Source: Strigamia acuminata
Lineage: Eukaryota; Arthropoda; Chilopoda; Geophilomorpha; Linotaeniidae
Direction: 5' to 3'
DNA: 64,000 nucleotides
Assembly (NCBI GenBank): GCA_949358305.1
Contig: OX442314.1
Coordinates: 21,135,060 to 21,199,059 of the forward strand
In this document: positions 10,572-22,600 of the stretch, piece by piece
How the letters are laid out: every line of letters begins with the position of its first letter
Numbering within the stretch: position 1 is the stretch's first letter
Notes under the pieces: generated by a model
Told to the model about the DNA's origin: nothing
What the model saw: the letters and a program-made list of their open reading frames with translations, nothing else
Database searches by the model: none
Position numbers and translations under genes: made by a program

Positions 10572-12172
10572 ATGGCGACGTCTGTGTCGGAAAAGGATGA
10601 TCGACGTAAACAAGTATGCCCAATCTTAATCGAAACCAATTTTATCAAATTTATGAAAATTCCCTTCAAACGTTATGTTTTGTTTCATTCTGTCTAGGTT
10701 ATGGTGGGAGAATTACCGTTGGACTTTCTGCGAGTTGCCCCCACAACACTGCAGCAGCAAGTGGCAGCCGACGAACAAGCGGCGCTCTTATTACAGCACC
10801 AGCTCACGGGTTCTTCGTTTTATCCACCGAATGCAGTCGGCAAATTCAACCTAACAATTGCCCAGGTACAAAAATAATTTTATTTAAATAAAATTAAACA
10901 AAAAAAAAATAATAATACGCTAATAATTTTCCTAGGCGAAACTTGCCAAAAACTATGGTGTCACACGCATGGATCCGTATTGTCGTGTCCGAATCGGCCA
11001 CACGATTTACGAAACACAAACCGACCACAACGGAGCGAAAATTCCTCGCTGGAACAAAATCATGCAAAGGTCAATCTAGTGTTGCAATACATCTCCATAT
11101 TTCTCATTTTCCTAATTCTATGTTTCTAGCTATTTGCCATCTGGTGTCAACACCTTTTATTTGGAAATATTCGACGAGGTACGTTCATTTCCGTCGAGAA
11201 TTATTTGCAACATATTCATTATCAATTTCACAACGAACGCAATCTATCAATAATCTATGACTCATTTCCAACACAACAAAAATGAATCTTCCTTAAAGAT
11301 TATTTTTTTTTATGTCTCGTTAGTGCGCATTCACTCCCGACGAACGAGTTGCTTGGGCCAATATTCACATTCCAGAATGTGTATTCAAAGGCGAGACGGT
11401 CGACGATTGGTATCCCTTAAATGGCCGTCAAGGAGACGAAAAAGAAGGAATGATTAACCTTATTATGACGATGACGGTATTATCTCTGTTTTACATCTAA
11501 CACTTTGCTCCCCCGTAATAGAAAATAAACTAGTCCATTCCGCTGAACTAATGACGCATCAGCGAGTGTAAAAAGGGAGAAAAAATGGTGTTTCTAGTGC
11601 TCCCATTCATCGTCCCGTTTCCCCGTTGGCACAGACGAACAGTTTATTCGAATTATTCTAATTTCCCTCCCGTTTACGTGCAGCCTGTAGGGGCCGGTCA
11701 ACCGATGATGTACCAAGCCCCAGTTGTCATGGTACCAACGCCAGCATACGCACCTGGTTACTACCCAACTACTGGTAAGAATAATTTGTCAAAATGTCCC
11801 GACAACCGAGTTAAATACTCACTCGTTGCTGCATGAGCCTGTAGTTGATCAAATTCGACCGTTTTCTTTCTACCTGCATGTTCAGTGATAAACTATACGC
11901 AACCAACTGTCGCTTATCCTCCTGCAGGCCCACCACCTGTTCAACAGCCTCTTTACACGGATCAGGATATTAAACAGGCGAGTTGATAATTTTAATTAGA
12001 GAAATCAGAAATTGGTTTTTGGTTGGTTAAATAACTGTGTTTTCGTACATTTTAGGTGCAAGAAATGTTCCCCAGTGTGGAATTGGAGGTAGTTCGCTCA
12101 ATAATGGAAGCCAATGGTGGGAATAAGGATGCTACAATTAACATATTGCTTCAAATGTCGAATGATAATTAA
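10572..12172 (+). CDS. TOLLIP: Toll-interacting protein (C2 and CUE domains)
   Basis: TOLLIP is an endosomal adaptor that binds phosphoinositides through its C2 domain and ubiquitin through its CUE domain, and dampens Toll/IL-1 signalling. Exons: 10572-10613, 10698-10865, 10936-11069, 11130-11178, 11324-11476, 11684-11774, 11886-11977, 12056-12172 (281 aa; human 274). Seen in order: a TOM1-binding N-terminus ([12 protein letters not shown]), the C2 domain ([20 protein letters not shown], then [13 protein letters not shown]), a Pro/Tyr-rich linker, and a CUE domain with MFP ([20 protein letters not shown]) and a terminal LLQM. The intron after exon 7 starts with GC instead of GT (11978-11979). 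Convergent with the SYCP1-like gene. Confidence 0.95.
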
Positions 12173-12466
12173 GTTTGGTCGATTGTTTTTGTGTTTGACA
12201 AATTTAAATGATGGGCATTTAATTATTCTATATTGTTTATGATGATGTTGTAAATCAATTTAAAATGTAAATATTTTTTGTCTTTTTTAAATTATGCCAA
12301 ACCCCTATTTGTGTTTTAGGTGGATATATATTTCTCGGATTAAACAATCTGATCTTATTTCTCTTGGGTGTGAAATGTTGTTCTTAAAAGAATGCACATG
12401 TTATAAAACTTGAAAAAACGTTAGTATATTTTAAAAAAAACAATTAAAAAAGGAGATAAAATGAAT

Positions 12467-12640
12467 TTTTTTGATAATTTAAGGATAATAATAAATAAAG
12501 AAAAAAAAGATTCAAACAAGAACTTTTTGGATAATTTAAGGATAATAATAAATAAAGAAAGAAAAGATTCAAACAAGAACTTTTTGGATAATTTAAGGAT
12601 AATAATAAATAAATAAAGAAAGAAAGAAATTCAAACAACA
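12467..12640. repeat. 57-bp minisatellite, three units
   Basis: An AT-rich unit containing GGATAATTTAAGGATAATAA and ending in TTCAAACAAGAAC is repeated three times with a 57-base period (units start near 12467, 12524 and 12581). It lies in the short gap between the converging TOLLIP and SYCP1-like genes. Confidence 0.9.
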
Positions 12641-12676
12641 ACAAAATGAAATAAATTTTTAAAAAAGTAAGAAAAC

Positions 12677-15600
12677 TCAATCACTGAACTTGAACACGTC
12701 GTCTATGTCCATGTCGCTCCTGTCGCTCCTTCCGCTCCATTGAATGGCGGGAGAACATTTCTCTTTACCGGCGATCGGTTTGTTGGGTGTGGGAGTTTTG
12801 GGTTCGGTCAAATTACGCACCGATTTACGTCGAGGTGTCCCGTAGCATGTTTCGTTCTGCTTCTTATTCGAGCTCATTTCCGACAATGGCATATCTGACT
12901 TCTAAGATTAAAAAATTAAAATAAAATTTCTTTTATTTAATGTAAAGGAAAAACAATTACCTTTCTCTTTTCAGGGGGCGGAGTAGCTGCGATTTTATCG
13001 AATTTATTCTATAAATAAAAATCATTTGAATTAGTGCGAAAACAAATTACGTTTGAGCAGTTACGTCTGCAGATAACGAATGTGAAGAAATGACGGGGGA
13101 AAAAGTAACTCGTTTTCTAGCAGATTGGGTTGATCGGATGCTCACCGCTGGTTTCTGCGACAACTGTTAAAAATAATTGGAAAATATAGTTCAATGTTGT
13201 CTTTCGGCCATTATTACAATACCAATTCTTCAGTATCATCAGTATCGTCTGTCGGGGTAAATACAGTGCCGATTTTTGACGTTTTCGCAGTCTTTACATT
13301 CTTATTGTTAGTTCCAGCACTTTTAGCTCGCACTTTAGCCAAAGTGTTCGCAGTTTTGGGCGTTGCCGCTGCTCTTTTCGGTTTGTTCGGAGCCGAATTC
13401 TTCTGAAGTAATTCAATTTCGGCAGCCTTTCAGCCATCAAATTAAAAATATATGTATAAAACTGGTTTAAAATAAATATAAAAATTTTTAAAATGTTAAT
13501 ACTTGTGCAGTATTCTTTTCTTTGAGCAAATTATTTTCATCTTCCTGCTTCTTTGTTAATACTTTCAAGTCATTTATTGCTTTAGAATCGATTAGAGTTT
13601 GATTTCTCGACTCAGTTTCTTTCGTTTCCAACTCTTTTTGCAAGTTCGCATAATCTTCTTTATGCTTTCTAATTTGTTCGTCCATATTATTCAGTGTCAT
13701 CACTAGTTTTTGCTAAAAATAAATATATAATTGTATAAATAATATTCAAATTCCTTTAAAATACAAGTATTACTTCTTGCAATTTCATGTCAAATTTAAT
13801 TCCCGTCCATAAATTTTCAAAATAACCGGAAGACTTCTTTAAATTTTCGTTTTCCTCAGTTAAACTTTTAACCTATTTAAAAAACCGAAATAAAATCAAG
13901 TAAAAATATTGTTCTCGCAAAATATGTACTTGTGTTTCCAAATCGTCTTTAGCCTCTTGTGCGTAAGCAAAATTAGCACGACTTTCATTCAGTTCTAACT
14001 TACTACTATCTATGCTGAACTGCTTTTCATCAATGGTATCTTTCAACTTAAGCATGACAGACTGCAATAATAATCAATAATAACCATGAAAAATTAATAA
14101 AACAAACATATTTAAATATTACTGACCTCCATGTCACTTCTATTGTCCTTTAACCCATTAATTTCACCTTCTAAACAGGTTTGTTCATTTAGCAATGCTG
14201 ACATCTTCGTGTCATTTTCCTCCATCTAAAATCATATATTAAGATTTAGTAAATTTTTTAAAATTGAGAGCTTAAAATGAGCAATAATACTCTCGTTTCC
14301 ATCTCAGTTATTTGATTTTGTAATTCTGAGAACCGAACTTCGTTTTCCATCAATTTATTCCTAATATAGATGTAGATGTATATCAGTAAACAAATGATTA
14401 TAATACTGAAATTAAATTGTTTACTCTTTATCTTGCAATTTCTCTTCTAAACTGAGTACACATTCCTGTAAAAACAAAAGGAAAAAATATATTTTTTTTT
14501 ACTTTGTGTGTAATTATTACCTTTTCATTTCGTATCTTAACATTAAGTTCTTCCAAATCCATTTCATTTTTCACTTGGGTCGTTTGTTTTTCCTCCATTA
14601 AATTAGCGATTTGCTTAGCCAGGTCTTCGTTTTGAAACTTTAAGTCTTCCAACGTTTTATTCACCACGGCCAATTTTATATTAGTTTCAGCTTCTAAATC
14701 GCCTAAATAAAAAATTTTAAATTAAAATCAAAATCAAATGGTAAAGTTTAATTAATTTTTTTTCTTTTTTACTATTTTCTTTCATTTTTTCGTCAATTTT
14801 TTCGTTTAATCCTTCAATTGTTTGGTTCACTCCTTCCAATTGTTTGTTTTTTTTATCAATTTCGCTTTTAAGTTTAGATATCTGACAAATAATGTAGTTA
14901 ATATTTTAATTAACATTCAATTTCTTTAATAATCCTCTTACTTCTCCTTCGTATTGTTCACTTTCGAGCTTCAGGCTCGCTTCCACCGTTTCACGCTGTT
15001 GACATTCAGCAGAAACTACAAAATCAACAATTAAATAATAAAATTAATCAATACATTTTTAAGAATTTTAACCCTTACTTCGATCTCTCAATTGATTACA
15101 ATTCTCTTCGCAAGCTAAGTTTACGTGAACAAATTTATTTTCCAGTTTTTCTACTTCTTTGGAGCAACAACTTGTAAAATCAGTCAACTCGGTTTCCAAT
15201 GCTTCAACTTAAAAAAAATAATAATAATTAGAAAAAAATAATTGCATTTAGAATTAAAGTTCATTACATTTTACGCAACGTTGCTTCATAACATCAGAAT
15301 TAGTTTTCAAAGCTTCAGCTAACGACCACAACTTTCTCATGCTGCAAAAAAAGTTGAAAATTAAATTACTTCACTCCATCACAATAAATAAATCATAGAA
15401 TAACGAATACCTTTCAGCAGCTTCCTGTCTTTTATCCGTTTCATCTTGAAATTTGTGACTGAGACTTTCATTGTCAAGTTGTAAATTTGTTATAGTTTTC
15501 CTTTGGTTTGCAACAATTTTGTTCAATTCGGCAAGTCGTTTTTCTTTCTCTTTCAACAAATTTTCGTTGTCGACTTTGTTTTTAGCCATAGCATCAATTT

Positions 15601-16004
15601 TACTTTTCAATAATGAAAATGAGTGCGCCTTTTCTTCAGATTTGAATTCCATCACTTCGGTGCTTCTCGTTTGGTTTAATTCTGTAAGTGTAACTGCACA
15701 AACACATTAGAATCAAATAAATATATAACAACCTATTTTTCACGACTAAAAATACCAGAATTTCTAGTCTGACTACGTTGAACTTGCTGTACCGAATTGT
15801 TTACATTCAAATGAATAACCTGCTAATAAAATTTTTCGATTTGTTAATGCGATTGGAAGGCGCTATAAAATCTAGGAAACAACATGGAAAATTTACCTGC
15901 GTACTTGGATTCCCATTTGAATCTAATTTCGGCGAAGTCATCGCGTAAAAATTATTAAAAAGCCTTTTTGTGCTTCCTGATGAAAATCTACTGTTCTCCA
16001 TCAT
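12677..16004 (-). CDS. SYCP1: Synaptonemal complex protein 1-like coiled-coil protein
   Basis: SYCP1 forms the transverse filaments that zip homologous chromosomes in meiotic prophase. Exons (minus): 16004-15897, 15819-15756, 15693-15411, 15341-15268, 15207-15079, 15015-14942, 14881-14773, 14702-14521, 14465-14425, 14360-14291, 14225-14127, 14061-13930, 13872-13774, 13712-13503, 13426-13223, 13163-13146, 13008-12961, 12901-12677 (722 aa; human 976). Near residue 90 a block (KEKRLAELNKIVANQRKTIT, then NLQLDNESLSHKFQDE) matches the vertebrate SYCP1 stretch with the same K-x-R-IxxxQRK-I-LQ-xNE pattern. A continuous coiled coil of about 480 residues follows, then a basic Ser/Thr-Pro tail (TPRRKSVRN, TPTPNKP). 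One exon is only 18 nt (13146-13163). The acceptor at 13427 is weak. Other long coiled-coil proteins could give part of this similarity. Confidence 0.78.
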
Positions 16005-16653
16005 TTGAAAATATAGGTGTAAATCACGAATGTTGTAAGATGATGAACGGAAATTTACGATAAATTTTAACTTAAAAATGGCGCGACCTCCCCGAAAAAG
16101 TATAACGGCGCTGCGAGTTAAGGTTTTTTTTTTTTTTTTTTTTTACATCACCATGGCAACCGTTATTCTTAAAATTTTTAAATCAAGAATCCTTTGTTTT
16201 TATTCCGTAAATATGTGCTAAAATTTAAAATAAAATTACAAAATAAAATTGCCGAATCAAATTTAATATTTTTTTTTCCATTTTACTCACACGTTCGCAC
16301 TCGGTTGCGAAATTGAATGACTTTACCTAGAAAAAAAATGTGAACACGAAACCTAACAAAACTTAATTTTTCATAATACATTATTTAATTTTAAAACATA
16401 CACTACAATGGATTACACTATACACAGTCTACTAACATAAATACTTGCAAAAAAATAATGACTAGAACTTTGGGTTTTTTTTCTTTTAATAAAATAAAAA
16501 CACAAAATAAAATAGAAATAAAACGCTATAATACAACAGCAAAGTGAACATATAAATCAATCGCCACTTGCTAGAATGAGTTTTGAGTGAGGCCTAACAA
16601 CTGTCCTCCAAACGGACTTTTACTCCTTTTACAGTGTTCATTTCATTCCATCT
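16005..16653. other. Gap between SYCP1-like gene and NELL
   Basis: It holds the SYCP1 5' flank and the NELL 3' UTR. A T-tract lies at 16124-16144 and CCATGGCAAC (an RFX-type half site) lies just beyond it at about 16150. No coding exon was seen. Confidence 0.5.
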
Positions 16654-19600
16654 TCAAGGGGCGCTTGCGGTTCTTTTATGTGTATTTTCCTTAGCGTCTG
16701 TCTTTTCGCTTCCTGATATGTCATCCTGTTTTTTCACCTCAAAAGGTAACCGATCAACACACTGAGAATTGTAACTGCAACATATGTGGCCATCCTGAAA
16801 AACATAACAATTTACACCATTACAAAATGAAATTTCAAAAGACAAAGTAAAGAAAAAGATAAACAATTATATCTCCAGCTTCATGCATCATTTAAAAACC
16901 GTCACCGAAAGGGAAGAAAAAGTCTAAAATAGAAAAAGAAAGAAATAAAATTTGTTCGTAGAAGGGCTCCGCATTTACCCGGGACTAGAACTGCATAAGA
17001 TGAGACCAAGAAGTCGATTCTGAAATCAGAACTAAAGAGGTTTCAATACACTCACAGAATTTACATCAACATTATTTTTTTTTTCTAAATCACATAATAA
17101 CCAAAGTAAATTGGATCACCAACAGAAATGAAATAAAATAAAATCAACAAAATTAAAAATGCTACAAATTAAGTATACCTTGCACTGACATGTTGTACAG
17201 GGATCATGAAGCGCATTCCACTGTTTCCTGCTTCCATAAGTATGACCAGAATAAGTGCATCCGCGTTCATCAGGAGACGCAATCGTTTCGTTCAATACCT
17301 CGTCCATTGCACACGGGTCGTCGTGGCATCGTAGACAGCAGTCACCTTCCAACATCATTGGATTGTCACAATTCGGAGGTGGGCATTCCATTTCCCAACA
17401 GTCCACCTCACCGTACTAAACAAATAAAAAAAATTTTTTTAAAAAAATGTTTAAAAATCAATTTAAAAGAAAAACAAACTACGATTAGTCGATTACGTAC
17501 TAGGCACTCGCAAATCTGACATTGGTAAAGCCAGCGGTCACCATTTTGCACGACAGTTGACAAATCTTGTTGAATGCATGTAGTGGATCTGTCGCATTGT
17601 GGACAACAAGCAAGGTCCATTAGTGGATCTGTGCAGTTACAAACTTGACGTTTACAACTAACTACGCCGTTCTGCAAAATAACCAAACAATGTTGTTCAA
17701 TCGAAACGAACGAATGAATAAACGTCGAGCTTACTAAGCAAAAACATTGAGAACAAGATTCGTCGGTTGGTGTCCATATTGATCCGTTCGACCTCACATT
17801 CCCTTCAAAACTGCAATCTGCTCACACACAAAATAAAAATGAATACAATTAAATTTGCACTTGCAGTCAAACAATTTTCATTCTTACTTGAGGAACAATT
17901 AAAATGGTTTTCACAGCTGCACAGAAATGAGCCGTCCACATTCATACATTTAGTTGTCGGATCGCAAGTGTGTAATCCAATCAAACACTCATCCACATCT
18001 GCAAATTCAAACCGAAAACTCAAAACGCCACACTTTTTCAAACAATAAATTTACTCCATACCTTGGCAGTATAAACCGAAGCTATTATCATTTGCCACAC
18101 TTTGGTACCCATCACGACATTCACATTGATACCACCCGGCCATGTTCACGCACACAGATTTAGGATGACACTGGTGAATTCCAAGAGCACATTCGTCAAT
18201 ATCTAACCAAAAATAAATAATTTAATTAATTTAATTAATTAATTATACAATTCTATTTCAACGACGTACCAATTTCACAACTCATCCCCATGTAACCACG
18301 TCTGCACGCACACGTAGCTGGAGCTACACACCGACCGCCATTTACACATCTCCTGTTACAAACAGCTGAAACAAAACCACAAAAAAAATAAAAATAAATA
18401 ATCGACTCTCCCTGACATTCCAACTAAACACTTACGTTCGCAATGGAAGCCATCACCTTCGTATCCCTCCTCGCACACACACTTGTAACTGCCGTCAGTA
18501 TTAATACAAAGAGCATTTTTATGGCAATCGTGAATTCCCAAGCTGCATTCATCTTGCTCGGCACAGTTGAACGCATCAATCCGTGTATACCCAGGTAGGC
18601 ACTCGCACATGTACGAACCCGGTGTATTAACACACCGAGTATTACTGTGACAATAATGTCCATCGTGGCCACCACGCCGTTCACATTCATTTACATCTGC
18701 AGAGAACAATTTTACTCATTGAAATAACTAAATGAAACGCAGTTAGTCGTGCGCAACGCACCTTCGCAGTGTTTCCCGTCTCCTTGAAATCCTGGGTTGC
18801 ATTGACACACAAGACGGGTTCGCAGGTTGTTGCATGTGGCATTTTCATGGCAATCGTGTCCTTTGGCACAATAGTCCGTCCCAGGACAAAAGCGACAACA
18901 CTGATCTGGAACACTGAATTGCTCGTGCTCTGGGCACGATAGTTTAGGACAAGCCACTTCGGGATCAAGTTTTGTACAGTTCATGCTGCCATCGTGGCAT
19001 GAGCACACTATGCACTGTTTCACTCGAATTTCTTCGCCATGGTCGTACAGCGTCTTCTGCAACAGGCACTGCTCTGTCGGAGGAAATTAACATTTATTTC
19101 TTTCAAACTTTAACACAAATTTAATACACCTACTCAAGCAGGTAGGACAACATTCTCCTGGTGTGGCAACAGGGTTTTTGCAGGGGGCTGGGGGACATTG
19201 GATTGGGTGGCAACTAACTTCGCCTTTCTAGTAATTAAAAAAAAAATTGATTTAAATAAAAATAAGTTTTTTTGTTGTTGATTTTTTTAAATTTAAATTT
19301 AAATTTAATACCACACAAGTGCAAATATCACAGTCTTGTCGCCAAGTGACTCCGTCAAGGAATGTGGAGCCATTGATAGTACAACTTCGCCGACAGTCAC
19401 ATTCTTCGACACTAGCTATTCTAAGTTCGGCTTCTTCTAACTGTAAATTATTATCATTTTTTTTAACATTTCACGAATTTAGTTTCTATTTATTCTTCTT
19501 ACCCGTTGTGTTAGTTCCCTAATGTGACTTTCTAAGCTCATGACAGACATTTGCAACTGGCGGAATTGACCGCAAGTTGGACACTCTGTAATACCAAAAC

Positions 19601-22600
19601 CAACATTTATTCCTTCACGTTTTATTATAGTTAGTAGCTAAAAGTCTCACCCGTATCCAAATGTGGACATTGCATTATGTATCCATGTTCTTTGGCTACT
19701 ATTTTTACATCCTGCAGCATCCCCTACGATAAAATAAATTGAAATAAATCAAATGTAAACAAACGTTTCCCTATTTGTAAATTACCTTGAATAAAAAATG
19801 CCTAGCATTTCGTTGCCCGACCCACAAGGACAAATTTCGTCCCGTGAAATTCGAGTCTACGTCGAGAATGACGCGCTCGTAGATCCGCTGGCAGTCGACC
19901 AGCAATGATGCGTGATTGCCGCTGATGGTGAGCGCGAGTCGGTGCCACCTGCCGTCTGCCAATCTGTACGGAAACGTCTCCACAAAAACCGCCGCCTTGT
20001 GTGAGTAATGCAGACGAATCTCATTCTTTCGTCCACTACTTTGCAATTCGAGGAACCTTATTGAAAAAAAAAATTTAGATATAATTTTCCATTTATTTTC
20101 CATTTATTAACAAATTACCTATTATTGCCTTGCGAGAAAGCCACGATGGTTCCCGCATTGTGTTCTTCTTGTTGTAACGTCGCCAGCAGCGTGAATTCGT
20201 TGCTTGTTGACAACATTTCGGCCAAGCGTTCGAACACGTTATCGCCCAGCCGAACATGCCTCGCCTCGCCTAGAATTAACAACAACAATATTAATAAATG
20301 TCATACGCAATCAATTTAATTTATACGGCGATTTTACTTTCCAATTCCATTTTATAGTGTTATTGAGTATTAATTATTAATTTAACACGTTATTTGGGTT
20401 AGTAAAATAACTACTTAAAGCACACTATGCATGTTGTGCGGATCGAAATGTAAAGTCCAACGATTTAAGCGCGTTTTAATTGCCATTATATACTCCCTGT
20501 GGGAAGAATTTCATTGCAGCCAAATGATGCATAATGAAATTTACATTTCTAATTAACGAGCAATTTACTTTAAAAACGGTGCACCGGGCAATTAAGCTAC
20601 TTTCGCGAAAAGCCTCAGAGTATTATTGAAATACTTTAAGCAGATTTCAAAAGGCAAGACCAAAATAAATAAATAAATAAATATAAAAAAAAAAAAAAAA
20701 AAAAAACGCAATCAAATCAATCTCTTCGTTCATTAATTCCGCGCTAATTAACACCATTAATACCACTTGATCCTCTACTCACCATGTAGTAATATGGCTG
20801 GCGAAAAACTGTGTATCCCCGACACAGTCGCCACCCCTTGGTAGGTTGTGTTAGCCAAATGCAATCCATCAATTAAGTCCACTTGGTACCTCCTTTCAAT
20901 GTCCAAACCTAAAACTAAACCCAAACAAACAAATTAATCACCACGACAATTTCAAACCCATTCAGTCACACAATTACAACACCAACAACAAAAAAGAAAG
21001 AGAACTTAATTATCTCAATCTCGACCCCAATTTCTGCCTCGCACCCTTAAAAGACCCCCTCCTTCTTTCATGCTTGGCGTAACTGCAAGCCACACACAAG
21101 AAAAGTCAATCAATAAAAAGGGAGAGCAGAGCTACAAAGGTTGGATGAAGTCATTTCGGCGGGAAATATAGGTGCGAGACTCAAGATTAAATTCTGCTCG
21201 ACCAGCCAGCTGTGTAATTAAGACTCACATAAGGTGGCTTTGACCCAATTATGTACACTAGAATAGCGACATACACAATGTGCGAAACTAAGTTTAATGG
21301 TTATTTCCAGTGACTAATCACTAATCAGTAATCTCATTGCATTGCCACAATGGATTTTCACACTCTTTTTTCTTATTTAACTGTCAGATTACTTCTGCCA
21401 AACTTTGGACACTGATTGTGATTGGCAATGTCGCACTTCTGGCTGAGTACTTCTTTAGTCTTGCTGGAATATGAAACTTCCCTCAATTTAAAACTTCAAC
21501 TACTTCAAAGTTTAGTTCAAGTTTTTATTGTCACAGCTAAAAATATAGGTCAGGCTTTAGTGTAGCACTAACAAAACAAATTGGTTTAGAGTGAATTTGC
21601 TACATTCAAGTTGAACATTATGGTTGTTTACAAGTGTGTAATGTGTAATCTCTGTTGCTATCTTTGTTGATGTGTCTATTCAATTTGTTCTGCTTTTCCC
21701 CCTTTTTTAAAACACATGTTTTTAGTAACGTAGCAACCAGTTCTCACTTTAAAATAACTCGCAGTAATTTAAATTTATGCTTTCGTTCTTAATAATCAAT
21801 CAACACAACAAATATTTACTGACGTCAAAGGCAATAAGGAATCTATCAAACCACTAAAACTGGTAACCAGGTAGCAAACCCAAGAAAAACAAAAGACTAA
21901 TGAGGAAATGTATATGTGTGTCAAACAAAATAATCCATCCATCAGAAAACAAATAAATATTTTATTTCAGTGCTAATCACTTGATTAATGGAGTTGATAA
22001 ATAATTTAAACCTAATCAGGTAAATTAACTACACTTAGTCAGTGAATAAATAAGCCTTTAAGTTTACAGTAGGCCTAGTTCTAAAGAAAAAAAAATTTGA
22101 ATTTCCTTTTTCCATTTGTCTTTCATTATTAATTCAGAGAAACTAATTGCAAACACGGAATTTCCAGACCAAGTTTGAATGAAGGTTATGAAAGATAAAT
22201 TCAACTAAATTAGTAATTACAATTCGCCGCCTTTAATTAATATTAAGTAAACACTTTAATTCATCATTTCACAATTTAAAAAAAAAAAAATATGTTTATA
22301 CTTTTTCTAGGTTTACTCTACTCTTTAAAGAATGACAGATGATCAAATAGGTATAAGTGGGTGTGTCTACAGGACATCATTAAAGTAACAGATGAGCGTC
22401 TGCTGTGTGCATTTGCACTTTATCATTAATTTCTTTACGGATACCACAGTGAGAAAACCCAACTAAAAAAAGGCAACCATCGCTTGCCTAAATTAAAACG
22501 CAGACTTCCTACTGCATGTCCCAATTCACACGGACAGAAGATACCATTTGGAATTCCCAAAAAAAAAAAATTTTTTTTTTTTTAAATTTATATAATAAAA

